Shown in pieces: positions 11,813-28,072 of a DNA stretch of 64,000 nt. The position numbers and the translations under genes are program-made. This DNA comes from Gautieria morchelliformis. Taxonomy: Eukaryota > Basidiomycota > Agaricomycetes > Gomphales > Gomphaceae. The notes under the pieces are model-generated. The model was not told where the DNA came from and did no database searches. It was given only the letters and a program-made list of their open reading frames with translations. Positions within the stretch are counted from its first letter, which is position 1, and the number at the start of each line of letters is the position of its first letter. The stretch is taken from NCBI GenBank assembly GCA_015179125.1, contig WHVA01000417.1:39069-103068 (forward strand). The letters are read 5' to 3'.

Positions 11813-13428
11813 ATGTCTGAGACGCTGCTCTACAATATTCCTGCCTGGTCCAAAGACATCGACCCCGTCGGCGACGACGCCCTCCGCGCCCCCGTGCTCG
11901 ACGCCGCTGCGATCCGCGCCCCCGTCCTCGACGACGCCCTCCTCTTCCCCGACGTCTACCCCGCCCGCGCCATGTCCGACTCCCACTCTGACTCCGCGAC
12001 CGACCCGGGCTCGAGCTCGCCGCCGACCGAGCCCGACTACGACCCCGCGCGCAAGCCGTCCCTCCCGGGCATCGGCGCCCTCACGCACAGCACCCCGAAC
12101 CTCGACGCCCCCGCCGCGCACGCCTTCCGCCGCGCGTCCCTCCCGACGCTCACTGCCGAGCTCGCCCTCTCCCCGCACCCGTACAGGCCCCGCGGCGCCG
12201 CCGCCGCGCCCTTCGACCACCTCGCCGCGTACGCCTTCCCCCCCACCAGCACGTCCCCGTACTCGCCCGTCTCCCCCGACTGGACGCAGCCGCCGCCGCT
12301 GCAGAAGCCGCCCAAGCGCGCGCGCGCGTCGCCCCCCGCGCCCACCGCCAACCCCGCGGGGCCCCCGTCGCCGCCGCGCCGCCCCCGCGGCAAGCTCCCC
12401 AAACACACCACCGACCTCCTCAAGGAGTGGCTGCACGCACACTCGGACCACCCATACCCCTCGGAGGACGAGAAGCGCGACCTCTGTGCACGCACGAAGC
12501 TCAGCATGAGCCAGGTCTCCAACTGGATGATCAACGTGAGTCCCACCGGCCGCGCCCGCTGACCCTGACGCTGACCCCGCCCCCGCCCGCGCAGGCCCGC
12601 CGCCGCATCCTCGCGCCGTGCAAGCAGCCCCCGCCCGTCACCGCGACGACCACCGAGCCGTACCGCCACACCCTCCCCGCGCACGTCGGCCTCGTGCCGC
12701 ACCACCACCAGGGCATGCACGCCCCGCTGCACCACGCGCCGCACCACGTCTCCGTCCTCCCGCGCCACTCCTTCAGCGCGCCGTCCCCGGGCCACCCCTA
12801 CCCGCACCCGCACGCGTACACCGCGCACCCCGCGTCCGCCGGGCACTCCGTGCAGGGCTACCCGCACGCCTCCTACGGCGGCTCGTACGGCCTGCAGACG
12901 CACGCCTACGCCTCGCCGTCCGCGCCGTACGGCTACGCCGGCAGCGGCGGCGCGCGCGCGATCGGCTCGCTCGGGTCGCTCAGCATGTACGGCGGCGGCG
13001 GCGGCGGCAGCCCCGCGAGCCCCGGCGGCATGTACGCGCAGAGCGGGCACACGACGGGCTCGCTCACGTCCCTCGCGTCGCTCGGCTCGTCCGCGTCGCT
13101 CAGCTCCCTCGGCGGCGCGAGCGCCATGTCCGCGGGGTCCCTGGGCTCGAGCGCGATGGGCGGCGGCGGCAGCCTGTACGGGTCGCAGTCGCACCCGAAC
13201 GCGCTGTCCCTCCCGCTGCCGCTCCCCAGCGCTAGCCCCGGGCTCGGCGCGCGCTATGCGTCGCACAGCCCGCAGAGCGCCGCGCCGTACGCGCACGGGC
13301 ACGCCGGCGGCGCATACCCGCCGTCGCCGGACCACAGCGCGCACTCGCAGCACGCGCACAGCGTGAGTCCGCAGAGCCACGCGGGGCACCTGGGCGGGGC
13401 GAGTGCGCAGGAGGAGTATGCGGTATGA
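11813..13428 (+). CDS. TALE/KN-type homeodomain transcription factor
   Basis: This is a nuclear DNA-binding regulator. Two exons (11813-12535, 12595-13428), joined in phase 0 across a 59-nt intron, give 518 residues. The homeodomain spans about residues 190-252. Its KN-type helix III reads QVSNWMIN followed by ARRRILAP, and the intron falls between the N and the ARRR, splitting the recognition helix. The usual WF of helix III is WM here. Residues 1-190 are acidic and Pro/Ser-rich. The C-terminal half is rich in His, Tyr, Gly and Ser, with short runs of HHH, GGGGG and repeated SLGSL/SLASL. Extreme third-position GC produces long mirror frames on both strands. No partner homeodomain gene lies beside it, so the sequence gives no support for a mating-type locus. 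The specific target or ortholog is unknown. Confidence 0.85.
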
Positions 13429-13434
13429 GCGGCG

Positions 13435-13498
13435 GGGGGGCGCGGGGAGGGGGGCGAGGGGCGCGGGGCGGGTGGGGGAGGAGTGGGGGTTGGGGGGC
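13435..13498 (+). promoter_or_regulatory. G-run cluster (potential G-quadruplex) right after the homeodomain stop
   Basis: Beginning 7 nt after the TGA, the sense strand carries about nine runs of three to seven G separated by 1-5 nt loops. This is far denser than the rest of the window. It would lie in the 3'UTR of the mRNA and can be read as an RNA or DNA quadruplex-forming tract. The role in mRNA stability or termination is inference. Confidence 0.5.
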
Positions 13499-13936
13499 AT
13501 CATGATTATGGCGAGCCGCTATTTATCCGCAGAGGCCGACGGTCTTGAGACGAGGCGAGGCGGCGCCGCGCGGGAGAGGAGGCGAGGACCGAGACGCGGT
13601 CTCGGGCTTGAGGGACAGGGCGCGCCGCGCGGCCTGCACTCGAGGCACACTCGCATGCGACACCCCCCACGCAACAGGCACGGCGCACCCCGAGTGACCC
13701 ACCGCGTCCCGCGGACACACCACACCGCACCCGCACCCGCCCGCGACGCGCTGCTGCGCCTCGACTGGGACATGCCATGCATCGCACCAAATTAAAGCTC
13801 TATCGTGTTATCGTATTCAAGTGTCAAGTCTCGCTCTCGGTATCCCTATCCCTATCTTGCTGGCAGTCTATGTCCGATATTGTGTTCGTGTCCGTGTTTC
13901 GTATTTCAGTCCGTGTTCGATTTCTTGTGCATTCCT

Positions 13937-14030
13937 CCTGTTCTTGTTCTCGTTCCTGTTCTTGTTCTCGTTCCTGTTCTTGTTCTCGTTCCTGTTCTTG
14001 TTCTCGTTCCTGTTCTTGTTCTCGTCCTGT
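13937..14030. repeat. 18-bp pyrimidine-rich minisatellite
   Basis: About five head-to-tail copies of an 18-bp unit (TGTTCTTGTTCTCGTTCC) end in a degenerate copy. The strand bias is strong (T/C on plus). The open frames over it are simply the repeat read as Ser-Cys-Ser-Arg and do not indicate a gene. Confidence 0.85.
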
Positions 14031-15579
14031 GTCTTGTTCTGTGCTGTTACCCAGGCTCTCGTGTTAATCGTGTTACGTGCTTGTGTTCCGTGTCTAGTCT
14101 CGTGTTACAGTAATCGCAGTGTCAATGAATACCTGTTCCCATACATGACTGCGTGAAGCCGCGAAGGCGTATGTACATGTGTGCCCCCTCCACGCTGCAT
14201 ACCTTGGCACTCCACACTGGCACTGGGCTGCGCACATATATTGCGAGCGCGCATTGGACATGCTGCACACGCAGCTCGTCGACGAATGCGGCACGCCGAT
14301 CGCCCACGCCTGCCGCCTCCTATTAGCGTCTCCGCCGATCCCGCACCCTCTGCAGTCTCCCAGTCCCACGCTGCCCGGTGACGGCGGCACGTGCATGCAC
14401 ATCCCCATCCCACGAACAGCCCCTGCTAAAATAACGCGCCTGTGACGCATCGGGCGACGAAGCTGGTATCTGATAAGTGTCGCAGGCGCGGCACGGGAGG
14501 AATATACTGAGGACCCGGCTGCAGGGCAGGCGGACCGGCAGCCCCGCACCGTATTCTGTATTCCCCGCACGAGCCGCCAATTAACCGAGACTGTATCACT
14601 GCGGGACGCCCTCCCGTCCTCAGCCTCGCTCCTAGCCCCTACACCGGGGTCCCGCCGCTGCGTCGCCATGGCGACAGAGCACTCACTGCCTCGGGCTTGG
14701 AAGGGCGAGCTTGGGAGGGGAATGATGGACGCGCGCGCGCATCGCATTCGCACATCCACGAGTGTGGACATGCGCGGCGCAGATCACGCACAGTGGTTAC
14801 GCACACGCACGCACAACGCTCCCGCGGCGACCATCACATCCATACCATATCCAGGCGCGCAGAACATCAGCGCCACAGCATCACGGCATCTCGCGGCGTC
14901 AGCAGATCGTCCGCGAGCATTGCCCGCATCAGCATCACTCGCCTGCGCAGGCGAGAGATAAACTACACAAACTGTCTCCTCAATTATCTGCATAACGGGC
15001 GAGTCGGTGGCGCCGATCGCCATCGACACCCCGAAGCGAGCTCGGTCCCGCGATCACCCACAGACGCAAAGTTCTCCAAGAATAGCCGAGGCCGCATGAC
15101 CCCCCGCATCCGGCCGCAGATTTACGTCCATGCCCATCTGGGAACTGGCCTTCGCCCCGCTCATGATCCCCTGACCACTACCACTCCCGCGGGGCGTGCC
15201 GGCCGCACCCCCCCAGACCCGCACCAGACTCTCTGCCCGGACTCTGCGGATCTTCTTCGCGCGTGGAGGTGTGCGATCATATGCGCCGTATCTGGTCTGC
15301 GATCTTTACGTCTGCGCGTAGATTCGTATCATCACACTTTATGCTTATGGGGCAGTATGAGATCGTGCCCATTAATACACCGTGCTGTGCCGTCCGCCGT
15401 TCTGGCGCCTGCCTTATCCGCACTTATCACTCGCGCCGCCCGGGGCCGTGGCCCCATTTCCCTTCATTTAGTCAGGAACACCTTTGATTGATCCTGTCTT
15501 GCGCATAAGGGTATACTCACCGGCGCGCCATTCAACCAGAGACGCCGGCGTGCATTCGCGACAAGTCCCATGCATCCTG

Positions 15580-15830
15580 GGCGGCACGCTCCTACTTATC
15601 TCTATTCAATGCCCCCCGGGCCCATCTTCCCTTCGAATCCCCCGCTATCAACTGGGGCTCATTGGCCGCGTGAAAGGGGAGCTGGCGCGCGCGTGGATCA
15701 TCTCTTTATCGTGGTAACTCTCGCTGCACAGCGCCGGGCAGAACCCGAGTCTATTCAGCGGCCCCATCCACAATCCCGACCGTCCCGGCATTCGAACCCG
15801 ACGCACGTATGAGCCTGGAGGTCGTGCCCG
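15580..15830. repeat. Dispersed repeat R3, copy 1
   Basis: It matches 25224-25540 in several blocks in the same order: TACTTATCTCTATTCAATGC, ATCTTCCCTTCGAAT, GATATCAACTGG or its variant, GCGTGAAAGGG, and CCATCCACAATCCCGACCGT. Indels break the similarity. No terminal structure or coding capacity was seen. A TTCGAA-containing segment superficially resembles a Pol III B box, but no tRNA-like fold was found around it. Confidence 0.6.
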
Positions 15831-16628
15831 CCCGCCGGAGCTCCCGGCGATGAGCGGTCGAAGCACGGCATCTGGCGGTGGGTCTTTGTTGGTAAAGCCA
15901 GAGCAGAAAAATTCCAATTGCACGCTATCGAAGGCCGTGCCCTGCACGGGCCCGGTTGCCACCCACACAGCCTGGCACGGGGCACCCCCGCGCTTCACCA
16001 GCGTAGGAACGCACGCACACGCACACACGCGCACACACACCCTGGCCTGGCGGCGGCCCCGCGCACGTCCAGGTCGGACGCTGCAGCCTGCTGCTTACCG
16101 TAATACACGCTTGCCGCCCCGTGCGGTCCCATCGGACGGGACCTGGATGTCGCGTCCGCCCTGGCCTTGGCCCCACCAGAAGCGGCCCCCCGTCCGAGTC
16201 GTTCGCAGCTTCGGTGGCGCATCTTCTGGCACTGATCCACCCCCAGGTCCAGGCCCGCGTCGCACCAGGCAGGCTCTAGTGAATGAATTACAACAATGGG
16301 GGGCTGGTGTTTCCGGCTCGCGCCTCGCCTCGCGTCCGCGCGGGCGGCTGCGGTGAAGCCGTGAAATGCGCTGAATTGTGATAAAGTGGTAGTGCTGTGG
16401 GCTCGGAGAGGGGCGCGTGATGGATGCGCCTCCTGGCACGCCCTGGGATAAGTGTGTTATCATAAGTCTGTTCTTCCAATACCGTGCGTGATGGAAATAT
16501 GTGGAAGGGCCTCCGCTGGGAATACCACGGCTGAACTCGGACTTATGCATCTCGTCGGGTGCGCGCCGCTGAATGACTGCCCGGCATCTCAGCCTTCTCG
16601 GGAGGTGCTTCGTGCGCGATGGGCACTG

Positions 16629-16900
16629 CTGGTTCTGCACAGCTTTGCACCGCCATTCTATAGTAAACCACATATGTCGTGGCCCACCGCGATCACCACC
16701 GCCAGACAATCCATACATGCAGCAGGATCCCCACAGCACAGAACAGACCAGCACGATCACCTGCGGCCGCACAGCTTTACACCGCCATTCCACAAACCAC
16801 ATATCTCGTGCGTCGTGGCCCAACGCGATCACCACCGCCAGATAATCCATAACAGCACGATCCCCCAGAAATGAACAGACCTGAGCGATCAGCTGCTGCC
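16629..16900. repeat. Two-copy tandem repeat of about 135 bp
   Basis: The sequence around CACAGCTTTGCACCGCCATTC and GCGATCACCACCGCCAGA appears twice, near 16640-16765 and 16770-16860, with point changes and a short indel. Confidence 0.65.
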
Positions 16901-17219
16901 GTCAGCGTCAGACGATCATACGGCGCTAGCCGCGAGGTACGCTTACGCTTATGGTGCTCAGGGCCATCCATAACTCGACGGCCATCCTGCCCCCACATCC
17001 CGCATCAAGAGCTGGAGCTTGATCCTGATCAGCATTCAAGCTCATTCAAAGGCGTGCTGATCAGACGGACCCGTGCGGTCGGCGCGCAGGGTACCTAAAG
17101 TAGGACAGCCACATTTGGCAAGCGCAAGGGATACATGCACAAACAGAATGTGTTGTCGCGATAGGAGTACCGCAGGGGCTGTAATGTAATCCGTATTGAC
17201 TCAGGAGTAATGTAATGTA

Positions 17220-18345
17220 GACTCAATGACTGGCTGCGTACATCACCAGCACATACTACGCACTTGCACTGATCGAACCAGACTTAACAATAGCATACAT
17301 CAGATCCGCCGAGATGTACCATTTGTGGCACAGCACAGGTTAATCAGAAAGTGAGGCCCAAGGCGCAATGTAAGTATACCGTGGCGGCCTACGAGCTCAC
17401 CGCGCCTGCACTGCAAGACGGCTGCAGTCTGCGACAGTTCAAACGCAGCAACATCTGCAAACGAAACCACACTCACAATAAATCAGATCCGCCGACACCA
17501 TTTGGCACGGTGGGCACAGCTAATATGTTTCCAGCTGGCAAGCACCGTTGATAACCTTGCAGGTCCTGATTACCCCTACTTACGCATTTGTTGATCTGCG
17601 TGTTCTACCATTGCTGATTCGCAGCCTCCACTACTGATATACCTTGGCCTACAAGCCAATCGCACTTGCACTGCAAAACGGCACACGGTATCAGTCGACA
17701 GACAGTTCAACACAACATGAACGAGACTTACAATAGTATACTAGGTCAGATCCGCCGAGTCCATTTGTGGGCACAGCTAATATGCTTGCAAATTGCAAGT
17801 GCATTAGTCCAAGTGCCGCGCTGTTCTGTACTGTAATATTCACGCAATGACTAGCTGGCGACAATCACCTGGCGCATTAATGTATACCTTGGCCTACGAG
17901 CCAACCGCATCTGCACTGCAAAACGGCACACAGTATCACTGTATACGACAGTTCAACGCAACATGGACGAGACTTACAATAATATACTACATCAGATTCG
18001 CCGAGTCCGTGGGCCCAGCCGATATGTCTCCAAATTGCAAGTACATCCACAAGTCAACCAGTAAATGAGTCCGAGTCGCGCAAATAGGACTGCTGTACTG
18101 TACTGGAATACTCACGCATTGAATGACTGGCTGCCGACAATCACCTGGCGCATCAATGTATACCTTGGCCTACGAGCCAACCGCTCTGCACTGCAAAACG
18201 GCACACAGTATCACTGTATACGACAGTTCAAACGCAACAACATCTGCAAACCGAACGCGACCCACAACAAATCAGATCCGCCGACACCATTTGTCACGGC
18301 GGGCACAGCTAATATATTTCCAACTGGCACGCACCGTGGATAACC
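17220..18345. repeat. Satellite-like tandem array (units of 240-280 bp) beside NLR gene A
   Basis: At least four diverged units start at the motif GCCTACGAGCTCACCGC or GCCTACGAGCCAACCGC (near 17387, 17648, 17890, 18170), with a more decayed unit before them. Each continues through GCACTGCAAAACGGCACAC, CAGTTCAA, AATCAGATCCGCCGA and GGCACAGCTAATAT. The array lies just downstream of the minus-strand NLR gene. A three-unit version is found in copy B. Confidence 0.75.
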
Positions 18346-18957
18346 TTGCATGTTCCGACTCCCCCCACCATTTGTTGATCTGCGTGTGCCGCCCATCACC
18401 CGCTGATGATTGCAGAGGCTCACCGGTCCAAGCGAACGAAAAATCACCGGTAGATCCATCAGAAAGTGAGCCGCGCGCCCGCAGCTCGAAATGGGCTCAC
18501 CGGGCTCACGCTAGTAATAAACGACAAATGACTCACGGCTCACGCGCACAGCATCCCGCCAACAGAAGCAACGAATCTCAAGCCGCCTCCTATTTACGAG
18601 ACCGCAGCAAGGACAGGGACGTCAAGCAGACCGTGCTACGACCCGAGTCCGCATTGACCCCCCAAGACTTGAGCCTTTTGGGGCCGGAACTTAGTAGGTA
18701 GCTCGGAGGATACGCGCATAATGCTGAGGGAAGGAAGCAATGTGCAATTTACATGATGGTGGCATGACAATGTTACCTGTAAATCGGAAATACAGGAAAC
18801 TCCGTGTCGGCCTCGCCGGGTTCGTGCCTCATGTATAGGTCATACACGCTAGATCACAGTGAAGGTCAGCCACGCGACTCAATGAATACTAACATAGGTG
18901 GGTATCTTTGCAGTCCATCAAGTAAACACGATGTATTGGCTACACGTAAGCATAAGT

Positions 18958-23223
<4,266 letters not shown>

Positions 23224-23785
23224 GCCATAAGTCCTGTCAACTTGCCTGCTAATCCAAGCTCTGCCATAACGTCGAGTTGGTGGTTGTTGTAACAGCTGAG
23301 ACCAGCGCGCAGTGAATAAATACTTGGCTGCGGTGGCGCCTGCCGTGGGCAATGCATACATCGTGGGCCCCCTACAATGCAGTGTGGCACCAATGAGCAT
23401 TGCCGCGCAACCTTTCAAGTCACGTGCAGCCAAGGTTACTCGTTCGAAAGTGATCATTGACCCGTGGCTAAGTGCACTGCAGGTATATTCCAGTATTTGA
23501 ATATCTTCCTGGTATCATGGTTCGAAACAGAAAGTAGTCAAAATTGAGGTGGATGGCCCCATCCTCAGGGAAGATACTACTGGTGACTTTCCGTAGCCCT
23601 AAATTCCTAAACTCTTAGTTCTAAGCCGGCTCCGTGTGACAGCCGTCGAGTTAAACAATGGTGAAAGTGCTCTAGTCACCGATCCCACCGTCCAATGAGT
23701 GGGTCCATGGTTGGCTAGCCAATACTTATGCCTGCTTGCCAATCCTCCAGCTGACGGCATGCATCCTATTCTTGGAAAACATGGC

Positions 23786-24895
23786 TGATGTAAACCTTGG
23801 ATTACTAGCTCTCAGTGGTGAGTTGGAATGACGTAGGATCAGTTTCACAGCGAGTCAAACCATCAGCGTTTTTCCCGGATCCAACAGACGCTTATGTCGC
23901 TGTCGACGCAATCACGCCAATTTGGCCTCTTACATTCTCAGGTGGCAAACAGGTTATTATCCTAGGGTTTTGTTGGTGAGCTGTACTGACATCCGGGCCC
24001 CTGTGACCTCTTTCATCTGACACACCCTCAACCCAGGCCGCTTGGCTTAGATCCTTGCAATCAGGTTACAGTATTATTGACTTGACAGTTAAGTGGGGTG
24101 TGGTGAGGTAAATGGAATGAACAAAACGTTGCTGCGGTCCAAGTCTTTTTACCGCCAGCCAGTTCGCCTTTTTTTTCCACACCCCTTCCGATGACAGGTT
24201 TCCGCAATTAGCCAGGGAGGCTGTCCACAGACGTTGCTATAGTCCACACCTTCCTTGTTGTCCCACGCTCAACTTTACGGTGATGTTCTGTAATTCTCAA
24301 AATTTATTCAGAATGCTACTTATTCACCGAGATTTGGATCGTGAGCATGCACCAAATGCCTATCTTATAAACTTGTTGGTACAGTACTCAGCGCCCTGTG
24401 AGCATCGGCAGTCCGACTGCCACTGGTAGTCGATGCCGATTTATTAAACCCAAATGGTGGCAATATTTTTGAACTTGGGGGTTGTCTAGCGCCACCACCA
24501 TGACCTACGAAATTACAAGTAGAGCTACTTTACTATGTCGAACAAACAGGAATTACCAGAGGGACACGTTCATTAGTATGCATATTCGAAGATGCATCAT
24601 ACTTCAAGTTGTCGAAGAATACATCCACTTTGAAAATGGTGGCCGTTCTCGTTGGTCTTGCAAAGTTAACTTGATCCTTGTATTCCCGGAGCATAGTACT
24701 GTTGTCTGTACAATCACTACTGTAGTAGTGTAATTCTAGACGAAGATTGTGCGAGTATGCTCAGCGCTCATTAAGCTCATGTTAATAACCTACCGGAAAG
24801 CATAATATAGATGGGACTATGTGGAGTCATGAGGTGCTAGCTGAGATCTCAGATCTCAGCCATTACGATTAATCACAAAATAATACAAGAAAAGA
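23786..24895. other. Non-coding interval upstream of copy A
   Basis: This stretch is AT-richer than the first 17 kb. I see no gene, no long ORF with family features and no clear element termini. Confidence 0.45.
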
Positions 24896-25215
24896 AGTCA
24901 ATCATTCTAGATAGCCCATCCTCTTGGCGTACTCCTGCTGTTCGTCAGTCGTAAGCTCATCCGTGCCTGCCCAATAGTGAGCATTGCTGGACCTCGCTCA
25001 GAATCGGCTGTGACGCGTTTTGAAAATCTCCTCCATATGCAATAGCCACACAGGTCCGAAGATGTTGTCAGGGTTCAGTCGGCACTGAGATTGCAAAGCG
25101 AGTCCCAGCACAGGCGACTGAGCCCAGTCAAGAGGGTCGAATGTGCGTGGATGACCCTCGTCGGAATTTGAGTATCTATTACAAGGCTCAAATCTGGCTG
25201 TAGATGTTCATGGTG
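24896..25215 (-). pseudogene. Degenerate second copy of the INCENP terminal exon
   Basis: This repeats the last exon of the INCENP pseudogene at 25682-25973 and its flanks (ending MGYLE then stop, followed by the same AATACAAGAAAA stretch). It has small indels that break the frame around the RFRARTSSANW block. The copies are separated by repeat R3 and an R2 fragment. It is therefore a local duplication of the 3' end, not a separate gene. Confidence 0.75.
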
Positions 25216-25223
25216 CAAAGGAC

Positions 25224-25655
25224 CCTACTTATCTCTATTCAATGCCCCCCCGAGCCCATCTTCCCTTCGAATTGGCATACCCCCGATATCAACTGGGAGA
25301 ATCCTCATTGGGGGCGTGAAAGGGATGTTGGCGCGGGCGTGGATCATCACTGTGCGCGCGTGCTTGCCTAAGTGCAAGTGTGACTTCACCCGTCACGGTG
25401 TGCACAGCGCCGGCGAGTCTATTCATCAGCGGACCCATCCACAATCCCGACCGTCCCGCCGCTCGAACCCGACGCAACTTATTCTGAGCTGCAGGTTGTG
25501 CCATGGCACCCAGCCCCGCCGGAGGTCCCGTCGCTGGACTGTAGGGTACGTATTTGATCTTCCCGTAGTACATCATGGTTCGAAACAGAAAGTAGTCAAA
25601 CTTGAGGCGGATGGCCCCATCCTCAGGGAGTATACTACTGCGTGACTTTCCTCAC
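25224..25655. repeat. Repeat R3 copy 2 followed by a fragment of the duplication-unit end (R2)
   Basis: 25224-25540 matches 15580-15830. From about 25575 to 25655 the sequence matches 23517-23590 and 38898-38970 (GGATGGCCCCATCCTCAGGGA and flanks), a piece of the right end of the segmental duplication. Confidence 0.65.
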
Positions 25656-26866
25656 AATATAATACAAGAAAAACAAGTCAATCATTCTAGATAGCCCATC
25701 CTCTTGGCGTACTCCTGCTGTTCGTCAGTCGTCAGCTCATCCGTGCCTGCCCAATTAGCGCTGCTGGTCCTCGCTCGGAATCGGCTGTGACGTGTTTTGA
25801 AAATCTCCCCCATACGCAATGGCTGCACAGGTCCGAAGATGTCGTCAGGGTTCAGTCGGCTCTGAGTTTGCAAAGCGAGTCCCAGCACAGGCGACTGAGC
25901 CCAGTCAGGAGGGTCGAAGATGCGTGGACGACCCTCGTCGTCGGAATTTGAGTATCTATTATAAGGCTCAAATCTGGCTGTAGATCATCATGCTGCAAAG
26001 GACAACGTACTCGCTGTTACTGTTTACATAATGTCAGGCAGCTCGATACTCTCACTCGGGACAATAGGATCCTCCTGTCTGGCTTGCAACATCTGAACTT
26101 GAACTCGCGCTTGCATCTGAGCATGAAGTGTTTGCGAGGGTTGCCGAACGTCTTCCGGGCCATTGAGGGGCACTCCGACCTTGAGCAAGGCAGCGGACTT
26201 AGGCTCTCCTTGGCTGGATCCTACCAACTTGACACTAGGTTGGGAGGCTGAAGCAGGCAGACCAGGCTGTTTAAACGACTTGGTTGTGGAGCTTGATGCA
26301 AGCTGTGACTGGGACAGATATGCATTCAGTGCAAGCTTTCCGATACGAGAGTTTCCCAAGTCTCTTTTATCCTTGGACAAGGGTTTCTTGACCAGCGGTT
26401 TCTTCTCGATCTCTACGACGACTTGGCGCTTCTTAGTGACTTCCTCTTCTGCCTAATTTTGTGGAATATTGTCACACGGCTTCAGGAATGTAAGGTGAAC
26501 TGTTCTGACCTTTTTGACCGTTGTCTTGGCATTTTTCTCGGAAGCCTCCTCACGCTCTCTCTTGTGTCTGTCTCCCGGGTGCTTGCTTTTCTCAGCAGCG
26601 TCTTGATCGGCCTTCTTACATCAGGAAAAACCCGAAATTCTGGTTGCGGCGCCTACCAGCACGTCGCGTCACGTGGTCTACCGTAGCCCACGTAGTCGCG
26701 CGCGTGGCTGCGTAAGTCCACATAGTCCTCCGTGCTCAAACGTCCTTATGTATTATATGTTAGATACATATCCGGGCCCTTTCTACCATAGACATCTGCT
26801 GTCTATGGTCGGCTAGAGTGCAAGCGCATATCTACCATAGAAATACATGGCGCAGACTGTACACAC

Positions 26867-27423
26867 ATGACTGCGCGCGCGTTCGATATCTTCCAGCGCC
26901 CGGACAAGCCTGGCTTCCTTGTTGGTGCCAATGCGCTGGACGTATCCTCCATCGGCTTTGCACTCGGTTTGCTTTCAGACAATGCATCCATTGTCGCAGA
27001 TGCCCATGATCGCGTGCATAACGAGGTGCAGGCGCAGAGTGGGTTCCAGCTTGACGGGATTCAGCAGGATGGGAGTTTCAGTCAGCATCAAGGCCTTTTG
27101 TACAATGGTATGTCGGCTAGGCTGTATTGGAGGATTGTCATGTTGAAAATATAACACAGGAACTTATGGCAAGGATTAGCAGTGCGTGTCCCGTCTGGAG
27201 TTTCATGTTCCGAACTTTGTGTTTCCTTACTAAATGCGTGCTGGCTAGCTCCAATGATGTCTGGGAGTTGGAGATTGAAGCCGGTGGCACGCGTTTCGCT
27301 GCTACAGGGCCATCTAGGACCGCGTTTGAAAACCTTACTATGAACGCGTCCCAGTGGATGATCTACCAGAACACCGTAACGGGTGTCCTCCATTGGGATT
27401 CAGCTACAGGGATGCAGGCTTCC
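26867..27423 (+). pseudogene. Polysaccharide lyase family 8 fragment inside T1
   Basis: PL8 enzymes (hyaluronate, chondroitin and xanthan lyases) cleave uronic-acid polysaccharides. The fragment has DNASIVADAHDRVHNEV, then DGSFSQHQGLLYNG at an intron donor (gt at 27108), a tiny piece GTYGKD after an acceptor at 27159, then NDVWELEIEAGGTRF and WMIYQNTVTGVLHWD. These are typical of the catalytic-domain start and central part. The N-terminal start, the C-terminal half and a valid splice after GKD are missing, and the frame ends at a TGA. It is a captured, broken piece. Confidence 0.7.
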
Positions 27424-27692
27424 TGACGGGCACGTATCTACGCAGCACGCCGCGGGTGGCTCAGCGCAGCGCCATATTTCCTCAGGTATGGCTTTGAATT
27501 GGATGTGCTTCATTTGCGTCTGCATGGCATAAGTATATCTGATGCCCCTGAGGAGGAGGCATGGCCGCAGGGAACTCGGCCATCGATCCCCGTGCTCCAC
27601 TCTAACAGTCATGTGACTGGTTATCTCTAAGCTGCGTCCTTTCTTCTTCCTGACCACCACAACTGCGTACCCGTTCGAGCATACTGACCTCA

Positions 27693-28072
27693 ATGGCTCC
27701 AGCGGCTACCAAACGGAAAGCTCCACAGGAGATCAACCTGACCCAACTCCCCACCCATTCCACTGTGCTAAAGAAAACCTCAACTCACGAGGATTCCAGC
27801 TCGAGGACCCGTCCTCGGTTGGGCCCCGCACCAACCGAAACCCTCATTACCAACCCCAGTTCACGCAGTCGCCTGACCGAAAAAGGACTCGAGTATCGTA
27901 AGTACCATCTATCTTGAGCTATGTGAGTACTCTACCCTGAAATGTGCCAGAAATCCAGGTAGAGGCTGACAAGCAACGACTTACACGTCAATGGGAACGT
28001 CGCCTCACGCGCGAGGAGGAAGCCCGAGCCTTGGATGCGGAGGTTGCGGCTCTTAGGGATGAACGCCAATGA
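27693..28072 (+). CDS. Small two-exon hypothetical protein inside T1
   Basis: Exons 27693-27897 and 27951-28072 join across a 53-nt GT-AG intron and close exactly at a TGA, giving 108 residues. The N-terminus (MAPAATKRKAPQ) is basic and Ser/Thr-rich. The C-terminal 40 residues are highly charged and heptad-like (RQWERRLTREEEARALDAEV), probably a coiled coil. I recognise no family. It may be a captured gene fragment that happens to be open. Confidence 0.45.

Larger units (their letters stand above)
14031..17219. other. Non-coding interval with dispersed repeats
   Basis: No gene is recognisable. The interval contains a copy of a dispersed repeat (about 15580-15830, related to 25224-25540), a CA-rich tract (16008-16042) and a two-copy tandem duplication (about 16629-16900). 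The open frames are short, on both strands, and lack family features. Confidence 0.5.

Noticed and set aside
11813-13428. A (HD) mating-type locus
   Set aside because: There is a single homeodomain gene of TALE/KN type, with no divergently paired HD1/HD2 gene and no mitochondrial intermediate peptidase or beta-flanking gene nearby.
12037-13503. 488-codon open frame on the minus strand across the homeodomain gene
   Set aside because: It is a mirror of very GC-rich coding sequence; its product is a low-complexity Arg/Ala/Val string without domains, and the plus-strand model has a homeodomain and correct splice sites.
15580-15830. tRNA or tRNA-derived SINE suggested by a GGGTTCGAAT-like B box on the minus strand
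   Set aside because: No A box at the right distance, no cloverleaf stems and no terminal A/T tail in either copy.
24482-24733. 83-codon plus-strand ORF
   Set aside because: Short and isolated, without ATG context, intron joins or family motifs.
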